A stretch of DNA of 64,000 bases. Source: Spirochaetaceae bacterium (lineage in GTDB: Bacteria; Spirochaetota; Spirochaetia; SZUA-6; Bin103). The notes below the pieces were generated by a model. That model was given only the letters and a program-made list of their open reading frames with translations. It did not search any database and was not told the DNA's origin. Numbering within the stretch: the first letter of the stretch is position 1; each line of letters begins with the position of its first letter. The translations under genes were made by a program, and so were the position numbers. Positions 1 to 8,144 of this stretch are shown here, piece by piece. The stretch covers positions 19,990 to 83,989 of the forward strand of contig JAPPGB010000025.1 of the NCBI GenBank assembly GCA_028821475.1, read 5' to 3'.

Positions 1-23
1 GGTGTTCACGTGATGGATCCTCC
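1..23 (-). other. Possible start of a minus-strand gene leaving the window
   Basis: Read on the minus strand, a GGAGG ribosome-binding site (positions 23-19) lies 9 bases before a GTG codon at 9-7, followed by two more codons before the window edge. This looks like a translation start of a gene lying to the left, but three codons say nothing about its product. The following stretch to about position 190 holds no convincing gene. Confidence 0.25.
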
Positions 24-190
24 GTTTGTAGTCGGTGAGGTGGGAATGTCCGCAATCTACTGATTCGGACCCCGGTACGCAACCGGTCCCGGCGCGGTCC
101 GGCACACGCCGCGCAGTTCGAAGCCTGACGCTCCGCGCGTGAGCACCGGGTGACCGGTGCGCGTGAGTTTCGGACAGCGGGGGCGCGCCC

Positions 191-982
191 TCAGGACGGC
201 GGGGGACGGCGGAAGCGGGTGACGGCGAACAGCAGCAGGGCGGCGACCACGATGGAGGGACCGGAGGGCGTGTCGAGCCGGGCCGACGCGAACAGGCCGC
301 CGGCGATGGCGAGGATCCCGGCGGCGGCGGCGAGCAGGGCCATCTGCTCGGGGTTGACCGCGAAGCGGCGCGCGGTTGCGGGCGGGATGACCAGCAGTGC
401 GACGATCAGCAGGATGCCGACAATCTTGATGGCCACGGCGATCACGGTGGCCATCAGCAGGCCGAAGATGAGGCGCGTCCGCTCCGGCCGCAGTCCGGCC
501 ACGGTGGCCAGGTCGACGTTGACGGTGGCGGCCAGCAGCGGCCGCCAGATGCGCGTCAGCACCGCCAGCACCAGCATGCCGCCGCCCCAGATCAGCGCCA
601 GGTCGGTGCGCGACACGGCGAGGATGTCACCGAACAGCAGCGCCTGCAGGTCGATGCGGATATTGGGAAAGAACGCCATGATCACCAGTCCGGTGGCCAA
701 GCCGCCGTGGGCGAGCAGGCCGAGCACGGTGTCCGCCGGCAGCGTGCCGCGCCCCTGCAGGTAGAACATCAGCAGGGTGACCAGACACGCGGACGCGAAG
801 ATGCCGAGCACCAGGTCGATCTGCAGCACCAGGGCGAGCACTACGCCCAGCAGTGCCGAGTGGGCGATGGTCTCGCCGAAGTAGGCCAGGTGGCGCCACA
901 CGACGAAGCAACCGGCCGGTCCGGTAACCAGTGCGAGTCCGACGCCGGCGAGCAAGGCGCGGATGAGGAAGTCGTCCAGCAC
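191..982 (-). CDS. znuB: Zinc ABC transporter permease ZnuB
   Basis: Membrane permease of a high-affinity zinc (possibly manganese) importer of the cluster-9 metal ABC family. The protein is almost entirely hydrophobic, with about eight membrane segments. It has the family's early GPxGxFVVWRxLAYFGETIAHSALLG block and the late IVGILLIVALLVIPPATAR block. I chose the GTG at 982 because it gives 263 residues, close to the usual ZnuB length, and lies 4 bases after the znuC stop. Upstream GTG codons at 1012 and 1030 would overlap znuC and are less likely. It forms an operon with znuC; the binding protein gene znuA is divergent. Zinc rather than manganese is inferred from the His-rich loop in the partner ZnuA. 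Confidence 0.88.
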   Translation of the reverse strand: MLDDFLIRALLAGVGLALVTGPAGCFVVWRHLAYFGETIAHSALLGVVLALVLQIDLVLGIFASACLVTLLMFYLQGRGTLPADTVLGLLAHGGLATGLVIMAFFPNIRIDLQALLFGDILAVSRTDLALIWGGGMLVLAVLTRIWRPLLAATVNVDLATVAGLRPERTRLIFGLLMATVIAVAIKIVGILLIVALLVIPPATARRFAVNPEQMALLAAAAGILAIAGGLFASARLDTPSGPSIVVAALLLFAVTRFRRPPPS

Positions 983-986
983 CGCT

Positions 987-1688
987 TCAATCCGCCATCG
1001 GGCGCCCTTCACCCGCGCTCGCCGGCGCACCCGCGGCTTCGCCTGCCGGCGGCTGGTCGTGTTCGTGCGGCAGCAGCACCACCACGTCGCAGTCGCTTCT
1101 CATGACCATCTGCAGGTCGTGCGAGATCAGCAGAATCCCGCAGCCCAGATCGCCGCGGATGCCCTCGATCAACTCGTGGAGCACGCCGGCGCCCGCCACG
1201 TCCACGCCCTGCGCGGGTTCGTCGAGCACCAGAAAGTCGGGCCGGTGGATCAGCGCGCGCGCCAGCAGGAGGCGCTGCAACTCGCCGCCCGACAGGGAGG
1301 TGACCGGTGGGTCGCCGAGCCGCTCCAGGCCCACGGCGGCCAGCGCGGCGTCGATCTCCCGCGCCGCGAAGCGACCGGTCAGCTTCATCAGCCGGCGCAG
1401 GCTCAAGGGCAGGGTATGGCTCACCGCCAGCCGCTGCGGAACGTAACCCACCGCCAACCCGGGAACCCGCTCGATGGTCCCCTCGTCGATGTCGATCAGG
1501 CCGAGGATCGCCTTCGCGCAGGTCGACTTGCCGGCTCCGTTGGCGCCGATCAGGTAGACCAGTTCGCCGCGCGGCACCTGCAGGTCGACGTGGCGGATCA
1601 GCCAGCGTTCGCCGCGCCGCACGCCGATGTCATGCGCCGCTACCAGTGGCCCCGCACCGGAGGAACCGGTATTGGTTGCGTTGATCAT
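987..1688 (-). CDS. znuC: Zinc ABC transporter ATPase ZnuC
   Basis: Cytoplasmic ATPase that powers the ZnuB permease. The 233-residue protein has a Walker A motif GANGAGKST (about residues 48-56), the signature LSGGELQR, Walker B FLVLDEP and the switch histidine in LISHD. The product ends with a short polar Ala/Gly/Glu-rich tail containing HEHDQ, which might contact metal, though this is a guess. The ATG at 1688 begins MINATNTG; the open frame continues upstream into znuA antisense, but that part has no ABC homology. It is transcribed away from znuA across a gap of about 90 bases that must hold both promoters. I see no clear Zur box there, only a direct repeat of CCCACGTCCA around 1737-1760. 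Confidence 0.9.
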   Translation of the reverse strand: MINATNTGSSGAGPLVAAHDIGVRRGERWLIRHVDLQVPRGELVYLIGANGAGKSTCAKAILGLIDIDEGTIERVPGLAVGYVPQRLAVSHTLPLSLRRLMKLTGRFAAREIDAALAAVGLERLGDPPVTSLSGGELQRLLLARALIHRPDFLVLDEPAQGVDVAGAGVLHELIEGIRGDLGCGILLISHDLQMVMRSDCDVVVLLPHEHDQPPAGEAAGAPASAGEGRPMAD

Positions 1689-1779
1689 TTGACGCCGCCG
1701 CTGCTTTTCCTTAATTGTACCCGGGGTCCCCAGAACCCACGTCCACGGACCCACGTCCAAGAATTCACGGGTAAGGGCA

Positions 1780-2823
1780 ATGTATAAACGATTCCTGGAG
1801 TTGGTGCTCGGTTTCGCGGCGTTCGCGGTAGCCGCGGCGGGGGCATTCGCCGCGGGCGATGGAGAGGCGGGCGGCGACGGGCTTCCCGTGGTGGCGTCGA
1901 TCAAGCCGGTGCACTCGCTGGTGAGCGCGGTCATGGCGGGCGTGGCGGAGCCGCACCTGGTCATTCGCGGGGCGCAGTCGCCGCACACCTTCAGCATGCG
2001 TCCTTCCGACGCCGCGGCGTTGTCGAAAGCCCGGGTCATCTTCCTGATCGACGAACACAAGGAGGTCGCGCTGGCCGGCCCCATCGGCAACCTCGGGGAC
2101 GATGCCCTGGTGGTGCGGCTGGCAGGTTCGCAGGGCCTGCACCTCCTGCCGCTGCGCGACGGCGGGGCGTTCGAGGAGCACGACCACGGCGAGCACGACG
2201 ACGCCGAGGCGGACCACGAGGACGACATGGACGGGCACGACCAGCGTGGCGACGACGGCCACGGCCACGGCCACGAACATGGCACTCACCCCGAGCATGG
2301 CGACGTCGACTTTCACGTCTGGCTCGACCCCGAAAACGCGGTACTGATGACCTACGAGATCATCGAGGCGCTGTCGCTGGCCGATCCCGACAACGCCGCA
2401 ACCTACGAGAACAACGGGTATGCGCTGATCGACCGCCTGGACGAGTTGATCGCCGAGCTCGACGCCGAACTCGCTCCGATTCGCGACAAGCCGTTCATCG
2501 TTCTGCACGACGCCTATCGCTACTTCGAGCAACGCTTCGACCTGAACGCCGCCGGCTCCATCACCGTCAACCCGGAACGGGCGCCGGGCGCGCAACGGAT
2601 CGCGGAGATTCGCGACAAGGTCCGCGAGCTCGGCGGCGTGTGCGTATTTGCCGAGCCACAGTTCGACTCCCGCGTCATCGACGTGGTCACCGAGGGCACG
2701 ACGGCTGCCGCCGGGACGGTAGACCCGCTCGGCGCGGAAATCGACGATGGACCGGAGCTCTACTTCACGCTGCTGCGCAACCTCGCGGCGTCGTTCAAGG
2801 AGTGCATGTCCGGCATAGGGTAG
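1780..2823 (+). CDS. znuA: Zinc-binding protein ZnuA
   Basis: Periplasmic or surface metal-binding protein that delivers zinc to ZnuBC. Its 347 residues start with a hydrophobic leader (about 1-26). The mature part has the TroA/ZnuA fold with metal-ligand histidines in SIKPVHSLVSAVMAG, in DFHVWLDPENA and in VLHDAYRYFEQ, plus a conserved late acidic residue region (EPQFDSRVID). Between residues about 125 and 175 there is a long Asp/Glu/His-rich loop (EEHDHGEHDD and HGHGHEHGTHPEHGD), characteristic of zinc-specific ZnuA proteins. There is no lipobox cysteine, unlike the second metal-binding protein at 25.5 kb. It is divergent from znuCB and converges on the purine operon with only 34 bases between stop codons. 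Confidence 0.92.
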   Translation: MYKRFLELVLGFAAFAVAAAGAFAAGDGEAGGDGLPVVASIKPVHSLVSAVMAGVAEPHLVIRGAQSPHTFSMRPSDAAALSKARVIFLIDEHKEVALAGPIGNLGDDALVVRLAGSQGLHLLPLRDGGAFEEHDHGEHDDAEADHEDDMDGHDQRGDDGHGHGHEHGTHPEHGDVDFHVWLDPENAVLMTYEIIEALSLADPDNAATYENNGYALIDRLDELIAELDAELAPIRDKPFIVLHDAYRYFEQRFDLNAAGSITVNPERAPGAQRIAEIRDKVRELGGVCVFAEPQFDSRVIDVVTEGTTAAAGTVDPLGAEIDDGPELYFTLLRNLAASFKECMSGIG

Positions 2824-2857
2824 CGCCGCTTCGCGGCCGGACCTGCGGCTTCCACGG

Positions 2858-3205
2858 TCAACTGCCGCGGTAGGTGGCGTAGCTCCACGGCGAGACCAGC
2901 AGAGGCACGTGGTAGTGGGCGTCGGCGGCCATGCCGAACGCAACCGTGACCTGATCCAGGAACGGCGGCTCGGGCAGCGTCAGGCCCGCGCCCGCGAAGT
3001 ACTCGCCGACGTGGAACACCAGTTCCCACTGCCCGGTGCGGAACGCTTCTCCCTGCAGCAGCGGCGCGGCGCAGCGCCCGTCGTCGTTGGTGCGCGCGGT
3101 CGCGGCCAGGCGGCGGCCGGGGCCGGCGGCGTACAACTCCACTCGGATGCCGGCCCCCGGCTTGCCTTGTGCGGTATCCAGCACGTGGGTGGTGAGCATG
3201 CCCAT
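2858..3205 (-). CDS. hiuH: 5-hydroxyisourate hydrolase (transthyretin-like)
   Basis: Hydrolyses 5-hydroxyisourate, the uricase product, to OHCU in the ureide pathway. The 115-residue length is typical. The N-terminal [11 protein letters not shown] motif with its active-site histidine, the internal RTNDDGRC segment and the terminal YRGS tetrapeptide are the hallmarks of this family and distinguish it from true transthyretin. The ATG at 3205 overlaps the uricase stop by one base (TGATG) and follows a GAGGAG ribosome-binding site, so translation is probably coupled. It is the last gene of the purine operon. Confidence 0.95.
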   Translation of the reverse strand: MGMLTTHVLDTAQGKPGAGIRVELYAAGPGRRLAATARTNDDGRCAAPLLQGEAFRTGQWELVFHVGEYFAGAGLTLPEPPFLDQVTVAFGMAADAHYHVPLLVSPWSYATYRGS

Positions 3206-4056
3206 CACGGTCTCCTCATGGTGGCTTCGATCTGTCCGCTCGGCTCGCCGGTGGGCAGGAACAGCCGCCCGGTCGCGTCGCGTCCGAATGCCGACAGGTC
3301 GATCGGCAGGTAGTGCACGTTGGGCATGGCCAGGGTGATTTCGGAGATGTCGGGGACCGCGGCCAGGGCCGCCTCCCCCATGCGGTACATGCTGTCCTGC
3401 ACCGAGTAGCTGTAGCTGGCGGCAAACACCCCGAGCAGGGCGGCTCGGATGGCGTCGGCGGCCGCCGCGTAGTCGGGCGGCCGGTCGGGACCGGCGTGCG
3501 CGAAGCGCCAGGTCGCGCACATCCGGGTGGCCAGGATGCGGTCGGTGGTGGCAGGCAGCGTGGTGTACTCATCCTGCACGTAGTCGACGAAACCCGACCC
3601 GGTGGTCTTCATGATCGCCAGGTCGCGCACGCCGGCCACCACGTCGCGCGCCGCCCGCGTCACCGTGACGCGGGCGAACGGGGTGCCGCTCTCGGCGCGG
3701 ACGAAGCCGTGATCGTGCGGCTCGCCCCCGATCCGCATGCGGCTCCACACGGTCTCCTCAATCTCGACGCGGGCCTCTGCCACCTGGCGGTAGCGATCGA
3801 GCAGACACTCGGCAATGGCCAGCGCGAACAGTTCGTTGGCGGCATCCAGGTGTTCCAGGGCGAGCACGTTGACCAGATTCCTCATGGTGTCGGTGGGCAC
3901 CACCAGGCTGTTGTCGGCCGCCGTGTAGGCGCGGGCGAAATCGCCGTCCACGGACACCTCGACACGCGCCTCGCGCACCTCGTGGCGGGCCGTCGCGCGC
4001 TGCACCCGCAGCACCCGCACGTTCGCCTTGCCATACCGCTGTCCTGCAAATGCCAT
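3205..4056 (-). CDS. Urate oxidase (uricase)
   Basis: Cofactor-free oxidase that converts urate and O2 to 5-hydroxyisourate and H2O2. The 283-residue protein shows the full set of uricase motifs: the N-terminal [10 protein letters not shown] with the catalytic lysine, VVPTDTMRN with the catalytic threonine, [22 protein letters not shown], and the C-terminal [12 protein letters not shown] with the active-site histidine. Nothing essential seems missing. The start ATG at 4056 has a strong GAAGGAAGG site upstream. It follows the adenine deaminase gene by 21 bases and overlaps hiuH by one base. H2O2 is a by-product, yet no catalase is seen nearby. Confidence 0.95.
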   Translation of the reverse strand: MAFAGQRYGKANVRVLRVQRATARHEVREARVEVSVDGDFARAYTAADNSLVVPTDTMRNLVNVLALEHLDAANELFALAIAECLLDRYRQVAEARVEIEETVWSRMRIGGEPHDHGFVRAESGTPFARVTVTRAARDVVAGVRDLAIMKTTGSGFVDYVQDEYTTLPATTDRILATRMCATWRFAHAGPDRPPDYAAAADAIRAALLGVFAASYSYSVQDSMYRMGEAALAAVPDISEITLAMPNVHYLPIDLSAFGRDATGRLFLPTGEPSGQIEATMRRP

Positions 4057-4077
4057 TCGAGATCCTTCCTTCGGAAC

Positions 4078-5871
4078 CTAATTTATTACCGGGATGTGGG
4101 CGAAGCGGGAGACGTCGACCAGTCCGAGATCCGAGATGCGCAGCTCCGGGATCACTACCAGGGCGAGCAGGCTGAGCTGCATGTAGCCGTTGTTGAGGGT
4201 GCAGCCGCAGTCGCGCATCGCCTGCATCACCCGCGCCGACTTGTTGGCCACCACCTCCGCCCGCTCGTCGGACATCAGGCCGCCGACCGGCAGCTCCACC
4301 AGGGCGGCCACCTCGCCGCCGCGCACCACCACCACACCGCCGCCGGTGCTGGCAAGGGTGTTCGCCGCCCGTGCCATCGACTCGCTATCCGTGCCCAAGA
4401 CCAGCAGGTGGTGGCTGTCATGGGCCACGGTCGAGGCCACGGCGCAGTCGCCGTCGAACCCGAAGCCGTGCACGAAGCCGTTCACCACGGCGCCGCTGCC
4501 CCGGTGGCGTTCCACCAGGGCCAGCGGGAGCACGTCGTTGGCCGGGTCCGGCTGAACCGCGCCGCCGGCCACGGACAGCTCCGCGGTCAGGCGGCGAGTT
4601 GGGGCCTGGTTCTCCAGCACACCGATCACGTTGGCGGTGACCGTCCCGTCCACCGCGCCGGCGGGTACGACGAAGTCACCGGCGGACAGCCGGCGTGGGA
4701 TGCGCACCGATTGCCGGAAGCGTGGTTCGTGCGGCCAAGCCGGCAGGTTGAGCAGCAGCCGGCCGGCTTCGGCGGCCAGCTCACCGTTCGTTATCACGGT
4801 GCCGGCGGTGAAATCCTCCAAGCTGTCGGCCACCACCAGGTCGGCGTAGCGTCCCGGCGCCAGGCACCCGAGGTCGCGCTCCACGCCGAAGTGCTCGGCG
4901 GTGTTGATGGTCATCATCTGCAGCGCCACCAGCGGGTCGCAGCCCAGCCCGACCGCGTGGCGCAGCACCCGGTCCATGTGCCCCTCGCGCACCAGGGTGG
5001 CGGCGTGCACGTCGTCCGTGCACAGGATGAACCGGCGCGGGTCCAGGCCGCGCTCGGTCACGGCGGTGATCTGCGCGGCCACGTCGTGCCAGGCTGAGCC
5101 GAACCGCAGCATCGGGCGCAGGCCGCGCCGGGCGCGCTCCACGGCGTCCACCTCGCGCATGTTCTCGTGATCGTCGGCGGGGCCGCCGGCCAGGTAGCCG
5201 TGGAAGCCGCGGCCCAGGTCGGGGCTGGCGTAGTGGCCGCCCACCGTCTTGCCGGCGCGCATGGTGGCCGCCACCTCGGCGTGCATCTGCGGGTCGTTGC
5301 CGGCCAAGCCGGGGAAGTTCATCATCTCGCCGAGCCCGATTACGCCCGGCCAGCTCATCGCCTCCTGCACCTCGCGCGCCGTGATCCGCGCCCCCGACGT
5401 CTCCAGGCCCGGCGCCGACGGCACGCAGGAGGGCACCTGCAGGAACACGTTGATCGGCATCGCGGCGGCCTCGGCGGCCATCATGCGCACGCCGTCGATG
5501 CCGAATACGTTGGCTATTTCATGCGGGTCGGCGAAGATCGCCGTGGTGCCGTGCGGCAGCACCGCGCGCACGTACTCGGTGATCGTGCACATGCTGCTCT
5601 CGACGTGCATGTGGGCGTCGGTCAGTCCGGGCACCAGGAAGCGTCCCTCGGCCTCGATCACCCGCGTGCCGGCGCCGGTGCAGTACGATGCGTCCTCCAC
5701 GATACAGGCGATGCGTCCGCTGCTGACGGCCATGTCGATGTCCGGCACCACCTCGCGGGTCAGCACGTTGACCCAGCGGCCGTGGCGAATCACCAGCTCG
5801 GCCGGCTCTCGCCCGGCGGCCACGTCCACGAGCCGGGTGGCTACCTCGTGCCACGGTCTGCGCTGCCGCAT
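4078..5871 (-). CDS. ade: Adenine deaminase
   Basis: Deaminates adenine to hypoxanthine plus ammonia. The 597-residue length fits bacterial Ade enzymes of the amidohydrolase superfamily. Visible motifs are the metal-binding PGLTDAHMHVESSM, then PHEIANVFG, the CTDDVHA segment with catalytic aspartates, and the family-specific C-terminal domain with HDSHH and NNGYMQLSLLALVVIPELR. I chose the ATG at 5871 (MRQRRPWHEV). An in-frame ATG at 5910 is possible, and the open frame extends further upstream without homology. It lies 179 bases after guaD across a hairpin repeat, and 21 bases before uricase. Confidence 0.92.
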   Translation of the reverse strand: MRQRRPWHEVATRLVDVAAGREPAELVIRHGRWVNVLTREVVPDIDMAVSSGRIACIVEDASYCTGAGTRVIEAEGRFLVPGLTDAHMHVESSMCTITEYVRAVLPHGTTAIFADPHEIANVFGIDGVRMMAAEAAAMPINVFLQVPSCVPSAPGLETSGARITAREVQEAMSWPGVIGLGEMMNFPGLAGNDPQMHAEVAATMRAGKTVGGHYASPDLGRGFHGYLAGGPADDHENMREVDAVERARRGLRPMLRFGSAWHDVAAQITAVTERGLDPRRFILCTDDVHAATLVREGHMDRVLRHAVGLGCDPLVALQMMTINTAEHFGVERDLGCLAPGRYADLVVADSLEDFTAGTVITNGELAAEAGRLLLNLPAWPHEPRFRQSVRIPRRLSAGDFVVPAGAVDGTVTANVIGVLENQAPTRRLTAELSVAGGAVQPDPANDVLPLALVERHRGSGAVVNGFVHGFGFDGDCAVASTVAHDSHHLLVLGTDSESMARAANTLASTGGGVVVVRGGEVAALVELPVGGLMSDERAEVVANKSARVMQAMRDCGCTLNNGYMQLSLLALVVIPELRISDLGLVDVSRFAHIPVIN

Positions 5872-6024
5872 CGTTGGAACGATTGTACCCTGAACACGGT
5901 CGCGAGGCATCGCCCGGCGCACGCAGCGCCTCGCCGCTCGAATGCAGCCGGTGTTTCGCCTCGGGCTGATAGCGCCCCGAAACCGCCGCCTGCGGCGCCG
6001 CTTCCGGCCCAACCGGCCTGCCTG

Positions 6025-6055
6025 GGAGCCTGTCGGAATCCGACAGCCTCCTAGG
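6025..6055. repeat. REP-like hairpin after guaD
   Basis: CTGTCGGA-A-TCCGACAG forms an 8-bp inverted repeat, flanked by GGAG and CTCC that extend the stem past a C/C mismatch. It begins at the guaD stop codon. No T-run follows on the minus strand, so it is not a classic terminator. The 22 bases at 6034-6055 recur with two differences at 56337-56358, which suggests a dispersed palindromic intergenic repeat. The rest of 6056-5872 between guaD and ade shows no gene. Confidence 0.55.
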
Positions 6056-7442
6056 CGTGTCCCGCGGCCATCAGCGCCGACTCCGCGGCCTGTGCCGCCC
6101 GGTCGAACTGCCCGTTGGCGCCGGGCCTTGTCCACACCTTCCGGCCGGCTACGTAGGTGGCGCGGACCGCCCGGTCATCGCCCAGGATGGCCAGAGCAAA
6201 CAGGGTGTCTTCCAGTTGCCTCGACAACGGCTGGCGTTCCTGCAGCACCGGGGTCGCGGCCGGATCGAGCACCACCAGGTCCGCCCAGCGGCCCGGCTCC
6301 AGACAGCCGATCTCGTCGTCGAGCCCGAGCTGCACGGCGTTGCCGCGGGTGGCGAGGTGAAACAGGTCGTGGGCGCCGAGCGTGTGGCCGTGCAGCATCG
6401 CCACCTTGTAGGCCTCGCCCATGGTGTGCAGCATCGAGTAGCTGGTGCCGCCGGCGATGTCGGTGGCGATGCCGATGCCCACCGGGCGCCCGGCGTCCCT
6501 GAGGCGGCCGATGTCGAACAGGCCGGAGCCGAGGAAGGTGTTGGAGGTGGGGCAGTGCACGACGGTGGCGCCGGCTTGCGACAGCCGCGTGCACTCCCGC
6601 TCCGACAGGTGGATACCGTGTGCGAGCAGGCTGCGCGGTCCGAGCAGGCCGCAGCGGTCGTAGACGTCGGTGTAGTCGCACGCCCACGGGAAGTCATGCC
6701 GCACCGCTGCGATCTCGCGCTCGCTCTCGGCGAGGTGGGTGTGCACGTGGCAGTCCCGGTAGCGTGCGGCAAGCTCGCCGGCCGCACGAAGCTGCTCTTC
6801 GCTGGAGGTCACCGCGAAGCGCACCGTGATGGCGTAGCGCAGGCGCCCGCGGCGGTGCCAGCGTTCGATCAGCTCCGCGCTGTCGCGCACGCCGGTGGCG
6901 GGATCGTCGCGCAGGGCCTCGGGGGCGTTGCGGTCCATCATCGTCTTGCCGGTCACCAGCGCCAGCCCGCGGCGCTCCGCCGCCGCCAGCAGAATCTCGG
7001 TCGCTTGGCGGTGAACCGTGGAGAACACCACGGCCGCGGTGGTGCCGTGCCGGAGCAGGCGGTCCAGGAACACCTCGGCCGCGGCGCTCGCATACGCCGG
7101 CGCGGCGTAGCGGCTCTCCTCGGGGAAGGTGAACCGCCTCAGCCAGTCGAGCAGGTCGCGGCCCGGCGCGGCGAGCATGCGATGCTGGGGATAGTGCGTG
7201 TGGGCGTCGATGAATCCCGGCAGCAGCAGCGCCGTACCGTGGTCGTCCTTCGGCAGCGTGCGGAACCGGGCCGGCAGCCGCGCGGCGGGGCCGCGCCATG
7301 CGATGCGCCCGTCGCCGCCGACCGCCACGGCGCCGCGCAGGTGGTGGATTACGGCGCGCTCCGGTGCGACGCGCGCGGGATCGTCGCGGTACGTGAGCAG
7401 CGCGCCGCACACCACCCGTCCCCGGCACTGCCGCACGCTCAC
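6051..7442 (-). CDS. guaD: Guanine deaminase
   Basis: Zinc amidohydrolase that converts guanine to xanthine and ammonia. The 463-residue length is typical. Motifs run in order: PGFIDAHTHYPQ (metal HxH), the guanine-deaminase block FPEESRYA, HTHLAES, HGIHLS and HCPTSN, ATDIAGGTSYSM with the metal aspartate, and the C-terminal LEPGRWADLVVLD. The GTG at 7442 overlaps the OHCU decarboxylase stop by four bases (GTGA), giving translational coupling; ATG starts further in would cut the N-terminal beta domain. The product xanthine must be oxidised to urate before uricase can act, and no such oxidase is encoded here. Confidence 0.93.
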   Translation of the reverse strand: MSVRQCRGRVVCGALLTYRDDPARVAPERAVIHHLRGAVAVGGDGRIAWRGPAARLPARFRTLPKDDHGTALLLPGFIDAHTHYPQHRMLAAPGRDLLDWLRRFTFPEESRYAAPAYASAAAEVFLDRLLRHGTTAAVVFSTVHRQATEILLAAAERRGLALVTGKTMMDRNAPEALRDDPATGVRDSAELIERWHRRGRLRYAITVRFAVTSSEEQLRAAGELAARYRDCHVHTHLAESEREIAAVRHDFPWACDYTDVYDRCGLLGPRSLLAHGIHLSERECTRLSQAGATVVHCPTSNTFLGSGLFDIGRLRDAGRPVGIGIATDIAGGTSYSMLHTMGEAYKVAMLHGHTLGAHDLFHLATRGNAVQLGLDDEIGCLEPGRWADLVVLDPAATPVLQERQPLSRQLEDTLFALAILGDDRAVRATYVAGRKVWTRPGANGQFDRAAQAAESALMAAGHA

Positions 7443-7963
7443 GACGCCACCCGGTCTTCGAGCCGGAACTGCAGGATGCGTTCCACGTTGGCCAGCGCCA
7501 GTGCGCGCTCGGTCGCGGCCGAGTTGGCGATCCGGCCTTCGAATGCGTTCAAGATCTCCTCCTTGGTCGCTCCCCTGACCGCGAAGATGAATGGAAACCC
7601 GAATCGTTCGCGGTAGCGGGTGTTGAGGTCGCCGAAGCGGGTGAACTCGGCGGGCGTGAGCCGGTCGAGGCCGGCACCGGCCTGCTCGCGCCGCGACTCG
7701 GCCGCGAGGTCGTCGCCGGCAATCGCCGCCCGGTTCGCCAGGTCGGGATGAGCGCGCAGCAGGGCGAGCTGGGCGTCCGGCGCGGCGCTGCGCACCGCCG
7801 CCGAGAACGCGGCTATCAGCGCCGCGCGGTCCGCGAAGGGGCGCGCGCGGAACGCGGCCGCCGCCACCCACGGCGAGTGTTCCGCGACATCGCCGAAGCG
7901 GGTGACGAATTCCGCCTCGCACAGACCATTGACGGCGTCGATCGACAGGGAGGTGGCTTGCAT
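7439..7963 (-). CDS. uraD: OHCU decarboxylase
   Basis: Decarboxylates 2-oxo-4-hydroxy-4-carboxy-5-ureidoimidazoline to S-allantoin, the last step after uricase and HIU hydrolase. The 174-residue length matches the family. Recognisable blocks are FVTRFGDVAEHSPWVA, LLRAHPDLANRA with the catalytic histidine, LNTRYRERFGFPFIFAVRG and the C-terminal helix EILNAFEGRIANS. The ATG at 7963 follows an AGGAAG site. As first gene of the purine operon it probably has the promoter in the 180-base divergent gap shared with the transporter gene at 8145. I could not pick out a convincing sigma-70 box there. Confidence 0.93.
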   Translation of the reverse strand: MQATSLSIDAVNGLCEAEFVTRFGDVAEHSPWVAAAAFRARPFADRAALIAAFSAAVRSAAPDAQLALLRAHPDLANRAAIAGDDLAAESRREQAGAGLDRLTPAEFTRFGDLNTRYRERFGFPFIFAVRGATKEEILNAFEGRIANSAATERALALANVERILQFRLEDRVAS

Positions 7964-8144
7964 GCTTCCTATTTCCTTATCGACACGGCACGCCCGCGAG
8001 CCGAGGCGGTGCCCGTCCGACACGAGCATCGCTTGACGAGCTTTCCCGTATTGGCGCAGCCTGACAGGGCGTCCGGCGACCCTCGGCGCGTCCGGCAGTT
8101 GTGTGCGGGCCGGATTCGTCGACCTGCTGGAGCTGGCGCTTAGC

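Noticed and set aside
1689..1779. Zur-binding site between znuC and znuA
   Set aside because: Only a short direct repeat (CCCACGTCCA) was seen; no palindrome resembling known Zur boxes.
3313..5097. Long plus-strand open frame opposite uricase and adenine deaminase
   Set aside because: It is His/Gly/Arg-rich without any domain and is antisense to two enzymes with complete motif sets. High GC content gives many such shadow frames.
7964..8144. Purine riboswitch or clear promoter in the divergent gap
   Set aside because: I could not find the conserved purine-aptamer core or a well-spaced -35/-10 pair.
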